A DNA stretch of 64,000 nucleotides from Rallus limicola (Eukaryota > Chordata > Aves > Gruiformes > Rallidae). Positions 34,796 to 46,457 of this stretch are shown in pieces. The notes beneath the pieces are model-generated. The model searched no databases, was not told the origin of the DNA, and was given only the letters and a program-made list of their open reading frames with translations. The translations under genes and the position numbers were made by a program. Position 1 is the first letter of the stretch; each line of letters begins with the position of its first letter. The stretch covers positions 273,261-337,260 of the forward strand of contig JAKCOZ010000262.1 of assembly GCA_022605955.1 (NCBI GenBank). Direction: 5' to 3'.

Positions 34796-35045
34796 GCAGC
34801 AACAAGAACTAGTATTGATTCTGTGTCCCTTCCCATGGGCATCCTTCCCTTTCCAAGCATATTGGTTCATGGGAATTTCAAGTACCTGTGGCACGGTCCC
34901 AATGGTGGGTAATTTCACCAGCACTGGTGGTCCAAGAAAATGAGAGGGGTTCAGGGGATGGTCGGGGCCGTGGAGATTTGGGATCAGGGTTGGAGCCTTC
35001 GGGCAGAATCCCGTGATTTTGGGGCATCCATTTATTCCCCATTGG
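34796..35045 (-). pseudogene. pol: ERV integrase C-terminal remnant, truncated
   Basis: The minus strand has WGINGCPKITGFCPKAP. Compared with 19310-19764 it is cut at about 35045, where a deletion of about 490 bp joins it to the sequence equivalent to 20046. Confidence 0.7.
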
Positions 35046-35585
35046 AATTGCAGGGCTTCATCAGGAAGCGGGGTCCAGTCCCACAACACTCCCTTCTGCA
35101 AGTGGAATTTTCAGTCCTAGGCTTTCTAAATGTGAAATTATTTAGAGGAAGGCTCGTAGTCTTCCCCTTTCCCCTTCCCATGCTCTTCCCCTTTGGTATG
35201 GAATTCTGAGTCATCTGGACTCCAAACTGCAGAACTGGGGCCAACTGGATGGTTACTTCACAGAGACCATCGAGTCCCTCTTCTAGGTGCAGGCTGCTCC
35301 TCTTATACACTGCAGATACAGCTCAGGGCTGCCTCCTTAGTTTGGCTACACTTTAGTTCCAGGCCTCCACATCTGCTGAGTTGGATGGGGACTTCATCTT
35401 CACAGATAGAGCAGCTCTGTCCTAACGCTTAACTATGCATTCTTGGTCAACACACTTCTTACATTTTAAAGGCTTAGTAGCTAAAAACCTCAGTTAATCC
35501 CCAAACCAACCCTCCTTCCCCTTTTCTCTATGCTAATGTAGTTTCATTTGCGGCCAGTAACTAACAGAAAGATTCTCTACCAACC
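35046..35585 (-). mobile_element. LTR-like segment of the gammaretrovirus-like ERV (duplicate)
   Basis: Matches 20046-20600, including the TATA-like GTATAAGAGG on the minus strand. Confidence 0.5.
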
Positions 35586-35589
35586 ATTT

Positions 35590-36350
35590 CTTGAAAATTC
35601 CCCTGCAGCCCGTGGAGAAGAGCATGGTGGAGCAGGTGTCCCCTCGCAGCCCATGGATAAGGATGTGGAGCAGAGATCCCATCTATGGCCTGTGGAGAGA
35701 CTGACCCACACTACAGCAGTTTAACAGGGGACTTGTGACTCTGTGGGGGTCCAGGCTGGAGCAGTCTGGGCCCAAACGTCAGCACCCCATGGAAGGGAGC
35801 CCTGCTGAGGCCTGTGGTGCAGAGATGAGTCCCCAATAGAAAGGACGCACACTGAAGTTTGTGTCTGCTGTGGGTGGGACCCAGTGGTGCAGTGGGGAAG
35901 GGTGTGAGTGGAACGTACCCCCTATCCCCAGCTAAGAAGGAAAACAACTTGGGAGGAACAGACTGCAAAGCCCCATTCCCCATTCCTGGCCCCCCGCCCC
36001 CCGCGCCATGTTTGGAGGCAGGAAGAAGGGAATAAAATTGTGAATGAAATGAAATTAAATCTGCTACGAAGGGATGGTTGGGGGAAGGTGCTTTAAGACC
36101 TGGCTGCCCTTCTCATTACCTGACTCTGCGTCACTGGGTGTGTAGCTGTAGTGTAAGAAATGAGTTTTCTTGTCTTCATTCTACGTTGAGTCTGTTTTGC
36201 CCAGGACACTAACTGCAGACTGATCCCTCTGTCCTTGTCTCAACTCCTAAGCCTTCCAAGATCTATTTTCAGCTGCAAAGGGGAGTGATAGAGTGGTTCT
36301 GGTGGGTATTTGGCCTCTAGCCATGACCAAACAACCACAGGTATGCAACA
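35590..36350 (+). mobile_element. ERVL-type LTR (duplicate, shortened)
   Basis: Matches 21380-22145, ending in the same gtgatagagtggttctggtggg motif. A run of the repeated units is deleted near 35855. Confidence 0.75.
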
Positions 36351-37465
36351 ACCCACATTGCCAGTGCTTTCTTCTGGATTCCTTTGGCAGCAGAGTGCAG
36401 GCCACAGTTTGCTTTCACTTGGAGAGGCATCCAATCCATGTGGAATCAACTGCCCAGGAGTGGAGACACAGCCCCACCATCTGCCCTGCACTCACTGCTT
36501 CTCCCTCCTCGCTACTTCTTCTCACTGAGATGGGAATTTGTTTTTCTTTCATTTTCAGGGTAAGAAAGAAACCACAGCGAGGAGCCCTGACCTCTTGTCA
36601 GCTGTACTTTGTTCTGCCCCCATCTATGGGGGTAGAGGGTACTGACCATGAAACCCCACAGTGCCTGGATTGTGGCACCTGCTCCTGGCTGTGACAGACA
36701 CTTCCCTCCCCGTCCCGTGTCCCCTCTGGTATCTGACACCCTGACAGCCAGGGCTGGGTCAGCTGCAGTCACCTGTGTCCTGGGGACAGGGCTGCCTGTG
36801 GGCACAGAGGGCAGCTGTGGGGTGAGGAGGGAGGGAAAGGAGGTGGCTCTGGTGCCCGCAGAAGGCAGAATGTGTCCCTGACCCCCTGTGATCCCAGATT
36901 GGGGCCAGAGAGCCACGGGCAGCCCTGCTGCTGCCCCAGGGGTGCCTGGTCCCATGGCTGCACCTTGTGCCAGAGGAGAGAGAGAGGACTGTGGGGAAAT
37001 CTGGGGCACAGGGATCCCCATTGGAACAGGGCCCATTGTGTCCCCCTCTGCATCTGGTGGGGTTGGGCTGTCCTCCAGCATGGTGCTGCGGAACCCTGTG
37101 TGCTTCTCCATGGGGGAGCCACCAACCCATCCTGTCCTGGCAGGATGCTGCTCCTGGGCACTGTGTTTGGGGTGGCAGGTGCCGACCCCCTCCCTGTTCC
37201 CTCTGTGCTGACAGGGACTGTGATACACCACCCCCCCACCTTCCCACCCCCAAATTCTGCAGGCAACCATATGCAGGCAGGGACACAGACCCCAATTGGA
37301 GACACCCCTGCACCCCTTGAGCAGAGCTGCACTGTGGGCACCGCTCTGTGGGATGCTGTAGCTGTGGGAGGGCTGGAGACGTGAGTGGGCTGGATGCCGG
37401 CTTCAGCCCCCACCCCAGCCACTCCCAGCCCATGGAGCTGCAGGAAAGCAACAGAGACTCCTTGG
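36351..37465 (-). repeat. ERV tail and ART A5 3' flank (block H)
   Basis: Same content as 22146-23255 and 5736-6680. Confidence 0.6.
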
Positions 37466-37478
37466 TCTGGAGCAAGTC

Positions 37479-37484
37479 TTTATT
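37479..37484 (-). terminator. ART A5 polyadenylation signal AATAAA
   Basis: Same context as the other copies. Confidence 0.75.
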
Positions 37485-37710
37485 CCTCTGGGAGACAAGG
37501 GAAGGTCTCACCTGGGCTCCACTGATGTCCAGGTGCTGCAGGGGCGTCCCAGGGCTGGTGGCACCATGGCAGGGATAAGCAGCATGGCTGTCCCCATGCC
37601 CCCAGCCCTCTCCCTGCCCTGACCCATCCTGGCACCTCCATGAAGCTGGTGGATCCTTGTCCCAACCCCTTGCCATTGCCATGGTGCTGCAGCAGTGGTG
37701 GCATCTTGTC

Positions 37711-39423
37711 TCAGATTCCCAGAGCTGTTGCCAGGGCTGTGGCTGCCAGGATGAACACCCAGAGGGGGTTGTATCTGACACTCTGCCCTGGGGATGCCAA
37801 AGAGGTGCAGTCAGTGTCAGCTGGGGGGCAGGGGGCCTGGATGGGCTCTGCCCTCTCCAGCTGCAGGGGGGTCTCTCAGCTCACCTGCACTGAAGTCGCA
37901 CGGCTGGTACTTGCATCGCTTCTCTGCCAAAGAAACCAACCGTGAGCACAACTGCTGCTGCAATGGCCTGTGCCACCCCAGCCCTGCACCACACTGTGCC
38001 GCGCCACGCTGCGCCCCACCACGCTGTGCCACGCTGCACCCTAAGGGCCCCATTGCAAAGCCCAGGGGAGAGCGGCTGGAAGACGTGCCAGGATGCATGC
38101 CAAAGGGCCAGCTGCCTCTGTCACCCTCCCCCCTGTTGAGATCATAGAATCATAGAATCCCAGACTGGTTTGTGTTGGGAGGGACCCCAAGGGTCACAGA
38201 GCTCCAACCCCCTGCCACAGGCAGGGACACCAACCTCCAGGCCTGGAGCTACACAAGGTTGACCCCAGCCAACCTGGCCTTGGACACCACCAGGGATGGG
38301 GCACCCACCCCCTCTCTGGGCAGCCCCTGCCAGCCCCTCCTCACACTCTCTGCAAAGAACTTTCCCCCAATCTCTCCTCTCGCCCTTCCCTCCTCCAGCT
38401 TCACCCCAGCCCCCTTGTCCTGCCAGTCTCTGCCCTCTAACAAGCCAATTCCCCTCCTGTTTATTTACTCCCTTGAAGGATTGGAAGGTTGCAATGAGGT
38501 CCCCTCACAGCCTTCACCAGGCAGAACCATCCCAGCTCCCTCCCAGCTTCTCTCCATAAGGGAGCTGCTCCAACCCCTTTTCTGGCAGACCTGTTGGGAT
38601 GGGGCCACCCCGTCCCCCATCAGCGCAGCAGCAGGGAGGGACCATCCCCCAGGACATCACCTTTCACATACTCGCAGTTGTACTTGCTGTACACGCCCTG
38701 GGACTGGAGGTCTATGCGGGCACTGTTCCCTTCGTGGGTGAAACTGGTGACCTTGAAGGTCTCAAAGGCTGGGATGAGGACCTCATTCTTTACAGAGAAG
38801 GAGAAGTCCCTGATGGGGACACCATAGCAGGTGTTCACCGAGATGACGGTGCCATCGCGCAGCTCCTCAGCAATTGTCTTGTCTGGGGACATGGAGGTCA
38901 ACGGCCCAAGACGGACAGTTTGGCCCTGCTGGGCAGTGACGATGCCTTTGACCCACTGGTAGACATGGTAGCACTGGCGAGGCTGGGCATCCCGCAGGGC
39001 ACGTAGGGCATCCATCAGCAGGAAATGCAGCACCTTGAAGGGGAAGTTGTGCAGGTATTGCTCCAGGGAATGCCCAGCCTGACCCAGAGCCACGACGAAC
39101 TCCCCATGCAGGGGGTGCGTTTCTAAGGTGTATGTCATCAGGGCGATCGCCTGCTCTGGCTTCAGCACTGACGACTGGGACCCGCGGCGCTGCCATTCAG
39201 CTGTTGCTGCTTTCCAGGCTTGGGCATAGTTGCTGTCGGGGACAAACTCGGTGCGGTTGAGCTCCTCCAGTTCCTCCTCCATCATGTGGCTGCAGCCCTG
39301 GTACTGGTCGTCAAAGGAGCTGAGGGCCATGTCCATCTTCACCATGTGGACTTGCTGGAACATGGGGCTGACAGAGACCAGCATTCCAGGCAGCCATACC
39401 AAGCCCAGCGCCAGATGCTCCAT
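37711..39423 (-). CDS. ART A5: GPI-type ART-like, active site altered
   Basis: Exons 39423-38661, 37923-37885 and 37820-37711 join in phase (303 aa). It is the closest relative of A1, sharing the CR1 in intron 1. The start MEHLALGLVWLPGML opens a signal peptide. It shares VYQWV (Arg lost), S-M-S and K-N-E with A1, so the second E-x-E glutamate is kept but the first is not. The small exon has an extra Cys compared with A1 (QPC against QPR). The tail LWVFILAATALATALGI fits a GPI signal. The upstream open frame to 39621 is 5' flank. Confidence 0.85.
38140..38588 (-). mobile_element. CR1 3' fragment in ART A5 intron 1
   Basis: Orthologous insertion to 7354-7802, with the same ends. Confidence 0.85.
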
Positions 39424-39795
39424 GGCAGGCAGAGACACCCTGGGAGAAGCCCCTGGCTGCTGCGGTGCTGTGGGCAGGGAAGAAACCGGTTCCTCTGCAG
39501 GCAGATGGGGAAGTGGAGAAACAAGAGTGGGGTCAACTCGTGGGAGAAGGGCCTGTGAGGGGGCTGTGAAGTGGGGCAGGCTGGGGGGAAACAGCCCCAG
39601 TTGCATCCCCAGCCAGGGCACCGGTCAAGACCCTGACCCCAGGACCAGCCAAGGCCCCAACACCACTACTTGCCTCAGACCATGCCCAGAGGCGGGTGTC
39701 CCCAGTGCCTGGCCCCAGGGCCCTGGCAGCCCGAGGGTCTGTGGTGTCTCCTGCCAGAAGCAAAGCCCTGGGGGGACACCAGCAAGAAGCCATAC

Positions 39796-40725
39796 CTGTG
39801 TCCTGTGGTGGTGTGGATGTGCTGCTCCCTAGATCCTGTGGCACCCAGCCCTTCGATGCCTGCCTGTTCCTGGTAGGAAAGAGGAGAACCAGACACCCTT
39901 TTTGGAGCAGTCCCAGGCAGCATTGCTCAGGCTCAGTCCCCATCCCCTGGTTATTTATACCATCCCAAGTCCCCAGCACTCAGCTTGCCCACTGACCCCT
40001 CCTGCCCTGCAGCCTAGCTGCAGGAGCCAGTCAGGAAACCTCCATGGCATAAACTGCCTTTCTTCTGACCTGGGTGCAGGTGCTGTCCCACTCAGGGCTC
40101 TACATTTGCCTGCAGGACCTGATGCTGACCTGGAGCCCAGGGTTTGCACCAACCCCCTGTCATGCCACTGAGGACGGGGCAGGTTGTGGCACAGGTGGCA
40201 CAAAGCCATTGATGGAAGGTCAGACCCTGCCTGCATCCCCCTGCACAATGCAGGGGCTCAGAGGGCAGGAGGCAGGGCAGGATCCAGGCAGCAGGGTTGG
40301 GGACAGCCTGGTCCCTGCCTGATCTGGCAGGAGCAGCTCTGGGCTGGGGGAACGTCCCTGTTGCGCTGCTGGTGGACACAGGTGTGTCCCGACCCGGAAA
40401 GGTCCGGTCTGGGGGAGATTCCTTGTTCTTCCCAGAGTGAGATTAAGACACAAACCAGGTCAGAGGCCATAAGGACAAGAAGGAGTTTAACAGCTACATC
40501 AACATTCACCGAGATGCAAGAAAGAGAGAGAAAGATGGGGAGAAAGGACAGCAAAGGGGCAATAGCTACCACCGTGGAGCTGCGGGGTCCCGTCAGTCCC
40601 ACTCGACTTCAGGCCAGGTGGGGAATTCTGCTTGGTGCTGGTTGTCAGGGCTCTTTTATTGAGGTGTATTGCCCCTTCCGAGAAACAATCAGCATATTCT
40701 AAGAACTGTTGAGCTTAACCCCACC
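39796..40725 (-). promoter_or_regulatory. Putative ART A5 5' region, LTR-like block
   Basis: CAATAAAAGAG lies at 40661-40651 on the minus strand, with the same 750-bp separation from the GTATGG donor as in A1. Confidence 0.4.
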
Positions 40726-41480
40726 CATCCCTTGTCTTGTGGTGCTGCGCATGCCCAATGCCATCACTAGGGCGTCTCCCAACATCCTCAGTGGTCTTCA
40801 GGGGTCTTCAGACCCCTCTCTGGTTTCCTACCCTGGGTCTGGGCACATGCATGGGACTTGGGTTAAAGTTCTCAGATTTTGCTACACAGAGAGGTTCACA
40901 GGAGGGCAGGAAATGATTCCTCTTGTGGTTTGCCTGATACTCCATTGCTACGGCAGTGGTGGATGATGTGATGTTCTAAGCTATGCTGAGGCAGACAGAC
41001 ACCCACTTGTACTAACAACCACCAACAGGGTCTCGGCCTATTCCCTTAAACATCCGTTGAGGGACACAGTCCTTCACAAAGCCTGAGTTAACCATAAATG
41101 GAATGGTTTGCAGTCACCAATCTACGCAGCAAGAACCTTGCTTTTTGGAACAAACAATTCATGTTTGCAAATGGACAATTTGGCCAGTTTCAGAATTAGA
41201 TGTTTCCTGGAGTCAGTGCCAGGCATGAATGTCTTGTATCAAATGATGGAAACAGTGTGGAAGGATTCACTCTACAAACCCATTTGTAGGATGCATAAGA
41301 AATCTTTGCCATCTCCTTTGGAAAAAGAGTACCTGTACTTTTGATGCTGCAACAGAAGCACAGCTTGCCTTATTCTGGCATTATGAGCCCCTGAATGCAA
41401 GTCAAGTCAGAATCTCTTTAAACAAGTTAAACAAAATTTTAACTGAAATGAAACAGTTCAAAGTCTATATACAAAGCATA
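40726..41480. other. A-type upstream region
   Basis: Shared with 9.95-10.69 and 25.43-26.17 kb, including the unrecognised 78-codon ORF (41108-41344). Similarity to the other two units stops at about 41480, where they carry the CR1 fragment. Confidence 0.35.
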
Positions 41481-41945
41481 ACAAGACTTGACATAAATCT
41501 TTTTTAAAACTATCATAAAACAAATGAAAGGAAATTTCAAGAAAAATTGATTCAGAAGCAGCTCATCATTGGTGGGATATTTTTTTTGGGTTATTCTCCA
41601 TCAGCCACTAAAGTATTACATGTACTAATTCATCCTTTGCTTGTGGTGTTGTTAATAATGAGAGTCCTGACAATAGTAAACTTGATCTTGTGGTGCAAAT
41701 CAAAAACTCTAGCTGAGTTTGGTCATTGCCCACAGGAATCAAACATGAACAATATGAAATGATGTGAAAGAATTTACAGGAATATTTAAAGAGGGGAAAT
41801 TGAAAGGGAGCTGTTGAACCTTGCATTTTGTAAATGAGATATAAAACCTTGGGTTTATCTTGTATCACTGTAAAACCAAACCTTGTGATCTACGTGCTAA
41901 GCCATAGCCCACTGTGTGGAAACTGGAGAAACAGGAGGTTTAGAT
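41481..41945. other. AT-rich single-copy stretch
   Basis: No repeat or protein motif recognised. It may be the ancestral sequence replaced in the other units. Confidence 0.4.
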
Positions 41946-41949
41946 AACG

Positions 41950-43240
41950 TTTAACATTGAGCAAACATGTTCGAACCTTGGTCTATCCAGGAAGCTTCAA
42001 TCACCCCAGTATCTGCTGGAGGGACAACACAGCTGAGCAGAAGCAATCCAGGAGATTCCTGGAATGTGTTGATAATCACTTCTTCCTCCAGGTGAGAGAG
42101 GAGCCAGTGAGGAGCTGTGCCATGCTGGACCTTGTTCTCACCAACAAGGAGGAGCTGGTAGGGGACATGAAGATGAAGGTCAGCCTTGGATGCAGTGATC
42201 ACAAAATGGTGAGGTTCTGTCTCCTCAGGACAACGAGGAGGGTGTGCAGCCAGCTTGCTACCCTGGACTTCAGAAGAGCAGATTTTAGCCTCTTCAGGCA
42301 ACTGCTGGGTAGAGTGCAATGGGACAAAGCCCTGGAGGGAAGAGGGGCCCAAGACAGCTGGCTAGTGTTCACAGGTCACCTCCTCCAAGCTCAGGGGGAT
42401 GCATCCCAGCAAAGAGGAAATTAGACAGAAAAAAAGATCCCAAGGCCTGTGTGGATGAACAAGGGGCTTCTGGGCAATCTCAAATCAAAAAAGAAAAAAG
42501 AAGAAGACTACTGTGAATGGAAGGAAGGGCCGGTAGCCTGGGAGGAATACAGGGAGACTGTGCAAACAGCCAGGAATTGGGCTAGAAGAGCTGAAGCCCT
42601 GACAGAAATACATCTGGCCAGGGCAACAAGAAAAGGTTTGACAAGTACATCAATGAGAAAAGGATGAGAGAAAATGTGGGCCTCCTCCAGAATGGAACAG
42701 GACCTGGTTACACAGGATATGGAGACGGCTGAGGTACTCAATGGGTTTTTTACCTCAGTTTTCACTGCCAAGAACTTGAGCTTCACTGCCCAAGTCACGG
42801 AAGGCAAAAGCAGAGACTGGGAGTATGAGGAAGGGCTCACTGTAGGAGAAGATCAGGTTGGAGAACACCTAAGGAGTCTGAAGGTGCACAAGTCCATGGG
42901 ACCTGATGAGGTGCATCTGTGTGTCTGGAAGGAACTGGTGGAGGAAGAGGCAAGCCACTCTCCATCCTATTTGAGAGGTCCTGGCAGGCTGATGAAGTCC
43001 CCACTGACTGGAAAAGGGGAGATATAGCCCCATTTTTAAAAAGAGGGAAAAGGGAAGACCCAGGGAACTACAGACCTCACACAGTCTCACCTGTGTGCCT
43101 GGTAAGATCGTGGAGCAGATCCTCCTGGAGACAGGCATACGGAGAAAAAGGAGGTGATTTGTGGCAGCCAGCATGGCTTCACTAAGGGCAAAGGGTGCCT
43201 GACAAACCTGGTGGCTTTCTGTGATGGACAGAGAGGGTGG
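41950..43240 (+). mobile_element. CR1 ORF2 fragment (endonuclease end to RT start), decayed
   Basis: The plus strand encodes GSFNHPSICWRDNTAEQKQS and RRFLECVDNHFFLQV, then LDLVLTNKEELVGDM and later, after frame changes, [21 protein letters not shown], and QHGFTKGKGCLTNLVAF. That is the order of CR1 ORF2. Several frameshifts and stops show decay. It is cut at 43243 by an LTR start. Confidence 0.85.
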
Positions 43241-43242
43241 AT

Positions 43243-43439
43243 AATGTCCTGGTTCTGGCCAGGACAGAGTTTACTTCCCCAAGCACCCAGCATAGGTGAG
43301 ACAGTCCAAGTGCAGTCAGGTGTCGGGTCAGTCATAGCGTGAGTGCTGTGCTCTGTGTTCCCAACTCATTCGGTCAGTCCCAGTGTTCTGTGTCATCACT
43401 GTGTGTGTTAAATTAATATTTTAATTGCTGTGTTCCCAG
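43243..43439 (+). mobile_element. ERVL-type LTR 5' fragment
   Basis: It begins 'tgtcctggttctggccaggacagagtt', the usual avian ERVL LTR start, and runs about 200 bp before joining ART-like sequence. Confidence 0.55.
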
Positions 43440-43440
43440 G

Positions 43441-43650
43441 ATGTCATCTGTCAAAGCAACTGCTACATGGCAGGGCCACACGCTCCAGTCATCAGTGCTG
43501 CAGCTGGTGCAGGCAATTGCCCTGCTGGCATACACCTTAGAGGTGCTCAAGGGATGCAGGGATGTCTCAAACTGGGGTCTGCCCCTGCCTGCCCACGGCT
43601 TCCTACAGACTGGAGAGGGGGATTGCAGCCCCTGACAGCACTGAGGGAGG
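43441..43650 (+). pseudogene. ART relic on the plus strand
   Basis: The plus strand encodes VKATATWQGHTLQSSVLQLV and then QAIALLAYTLEV, matching the ART main-exon segment that in C3 reads NKATAEWQRHGSQSSVLKPV then QAIALMAYTLET. About 33 codons survive. It is followed by a short H-like piece (about 43546-43620) in the orientation of 140-200. It is a sixth ART copy, reduced to a relic. Confidence 0.7.
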
Positions 43651-43663
43651 AGAGAGGGGGTAG

Positions 43664-43924
43664 TCACCAGCCACCCCAGTTCCAGTGGACCAGGTCAAAA
43701 GGCTGCCTAACTCTGCTTCTGGCCCAGGCCTTGATGCAGGCAAAACAGACTTTGTGGAGGCAGAAGGGCACGTGGGCTGTATCCTTGATGTCTCCCAGGC
43801 ACACGGGGCATGAGGAGTATTGTACTGGCTCCTCCAGCTCTGCCTGTGGCAGCCAGCCAGTGCCACTGTCCCTCACAGCACAGCCACTCTCCTGCAGCTC
43901 TTCCTCAGTGCCTGCTGCCACGTC
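43664..43924 (-). pseudogene. TOPORS-like RING exon T3, ligands deleted
   Basis: The minus strand has CPVCLGDIKD and CLHKVCFACIKAWARSRV, then jumps to RQPF. A 15-nt in-frame deletion removes WCLLC, the last zinc-ligand pair. After QPFD the sequence diverges and stops at 43664. Codon 29 is GAG, unlike T1. Confidence 0.75.
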
Positions 43925-43929
43925 CTGAC

Positions 43930-44833
43930 AAGAGAGATGTGCAAAATGCTGGAGCTTTTCTGGTGCTGGGAGCAGGAAAGCAAAGAAAGGCCCAGAAAGC
44001 TGTGGGGATCACGGGGGATAGAGACCGCCAGAAAGGTCTCCTCATGGGTTGAAAAGCAGCAGCTGCCACTGTGCTGTAGGCCGGCCTGCCCCAGGCTCTG
44101 GCCTGCAGTCCTGCCTTCCCCAGACAGGCTGCCCATGATGGAAGCAGAGGTTGTGGGGAACCTCCTGTGCAGGCTCCAGGGGAAGGTTTGGTTTGGCACA
44201 GGGCCCTGAGCAGGGGCAGCATGTGTGGCTCTGGGCAAGGGAGGGTCCAGCTAGGGCTCTGTAGGAGCTGGGGCAAGGCAGGGAGACATGGGGCTGGGAG
44301 GGGAGGTGCACCAATCTCTGTGCCTCCTTGGAGGTGGGCCCCAGGGAGGGAGAGATGGAGAGCGGGAGGGGAAGCCCAGAACTCCTGGCGAGCTGTTGGT
44401 GGAGGCCTTGGGGGAAGAGCTGGAGCGTCCAAGCCCCCAAAGCCCCCATGCTCCCCTGCACTACACACCACCTGGTTAGCACAGGGTTCCTGCAGTCAGG
44501 GAAGGCATGGGAGGGAACTCTGGCCAATCTTCAGTGCTCCCTGGCACTCCTGCCTTGCCCACAGCCTGGGGACAGGCACCGATGGGCCCTGAGAGGAGTG
44601 CAGAAGGGGCTGCCTGTTCTGGGTGCCCACAGCTGCTGCTCTCCCCCAGGCCAAAGCTCACAGAGCAAGCCAAAGGTCCTACTGGAGCCTGCCTGCCTGG
44701 CGAGTGCACCCACAGGAGCTGGAGACAAAAGGGGCAGAGCGGCAGATGCTGCAGAGCAGTGAGGTCACAGGCAGTCACAGCTGCTCCCTGGTGACAGCAC
44801 AGGGGTGTCAGGGGCTGATGTCCTTTTCAAAAT
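43930..44833. repeat. TOPORS-like flank and inverted H end
   Basis: Shared with 17.94-18.82 and 33.43-34.32 kb. Similarity ends abruptly at about 44828, where LTR-like sequence starts. Confidence 0.5.
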
Positions 44834-45640
44834 GCGCTGACTCATGGAAACTCACTTCACAACTCAGGGAGAGTTACAAAGCAGGTATGCTTATTGCAGC
44901 ACCGGGTGCAAGGGGGCACGCACCTCAGAACTTGCACACCACCTCCTCTAACAGCTGTGCATGCATGTCTCAAGCAATAAATACTCAATATCAGTATGGG
45001 GACATTACGATCAGTCCCAGGAACAGGTGGGGTTAATGTAATGATTTCTTGGAACTCATGATCATCAGTCTCCTCCCTCTGGCACAGGCACTGCCATCTG
45101 GGGGTAGTCTTTGGGAGTCTTCTGGAGGAAGGCTCCTGGTCTTCCTCACAGTATGCTCTTCCCCTTTAGTATGGAATTCTGAGTCATCTGGACTCCAAAC
45201 TGCAGAACTGGGGCCAACTGGATGGTTACTTCACAAAGACCATCGAGTCCCTCTTCTAGGTGCAGGCTGCTCCTCTTATACACTGCAGATACAGCTCAGG
45301 GCTGCCTCCTTAGTTTGGCTACACTTTAGTTCCAGGCCTCCACATCTGCTGAGTTGGCTGGGGACTTCATCTTCACAGATAGAGCAGCTCTGTCCTAACG
45401 CTTAACTATGCATTCTTAGTCAACTCACTTCTTACATTCTATTCTAAAGGATTAACCTCAGTTAATCCCCAAACCATCCCCCCCTCCCCTTTTCTCTATG
45501 CTAATTATAAATTCATTTACAGCCAGTAACTAACAGAAAGATTCTCTACCAAGCATTTCTTGAAAATATTTGTTTGATTCTCACTTATGCCTTAGTTGGT
45601 GCTTTTTCCAATTCACTGACACCAAGCCAAGGGAGGAACC
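44834..45640 (-). mobile_element. 3' LTR-like segment of a gammaretrovirus-like ERV
   Basis: It follows integrase on the minus strand. The inner part matches 20.19-20.64 kb. On the minus strand a TATA-like GTATAAGAGG (near 45280) is followed by a GCAATAAGCATACC string (near 44890), a possible poly(A)/R region, and ends close to 'ca' at 44834. Confidence 0.55.
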
Positions 45641-45902
45641 ATCTTGCAGTAGGAGACCTCAGCAACACCTGGAACGGGCAGTCCTGTCTTGATTTGAGAG
45701 ATGAATCTGTAAAGGTTTTCACAGAAACACCATCATCAGGTTTTCTGTTATGAACTGGGCCATCAAGGCCTCTGGCTCTGGCTCCAAGGACCAGTTTTAC
45801 TATTGCCTGTAACTTATTCCATAACCACTTGATGTTTCTTCTCCCACTTGAGGTGATGCCCCTGCCTGTACGTTATTGGGCAGTAAAAGTCGGCCCTTGA
45901 TC
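45641..45902. other. ERV-linked sequence, no motif recognised
   Basis: Lies between integrase and the LTR; probably the rest of the integrase or an untranslated ERV region. Confidence 0.3.
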
Positions 45903-46180
45903 TCAAGTGATTACTGCCGGAACTACAATCCTAGGCGTTATTTCTTGTAACAGAGCCTTAGTTACCTCCCTGGCTTTATTGGTTTGGCATGGGAATGCTT
46001 CTGGCCAGCCTAAAAAGGTGTCTGCTAAAACTAACAGATATCGGAACCCCCTTTTTCTAGGGAGTTTGGAAAAATCAATTTCCCATTGGTGGCCTGGGCA
46101 ATTTCCCTTCCCTATTTGTCCTGGCTGAATTTTAGGACCTGGTTTAGGATTGCTTTTTAAACACATTTCACACTGCTGAC
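45903..46180 (-). pseudogene. pol: ERV integrase core fragment
   Basis: The minus strand encodes PGHQWEIDFSKLPRK, then LLVLADTFLGWPEAFPCQT and TKALLQEITPR. The first two catalytic Asp positions (EID and ADTF) are visible. The layout is gammaretrovirus-like. It is broken at both ends. Confidence 0.8.
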
Positions 46181-46457
46181 TTACTTCTTTAATTGTGGAA
46201 CCCCTAGGCAGTTGCTTCCATCAGCTTTTCCTTCAGCAGGTGGAAGGCTCTTTTTGGCTCCCTTTGCCAAATTAGATTCTCTTTGCCTGTTTTTAATAGA
46301 TCATAAAGTGGTTTTACCAGCATTCTGTAGTTATAGATCCATAGGTGACACTATCTGGTCAGTCCCAGGAAGGTGCAAAGTTCCTTTGCCATCCCTGGTT
46401 GAGGAAGCTGACAAATGGCTTCCATTCTGGCTGTCCCCAAGGTCCTCTGGCCCGCAG
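46181..46457 (-). other. Decayed ERV pol sequence
   Basis: Lies between RT and integrase remnants; no clean reading frame. RNase H would be expected here but no motif was seen. Confidence 0.35.
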
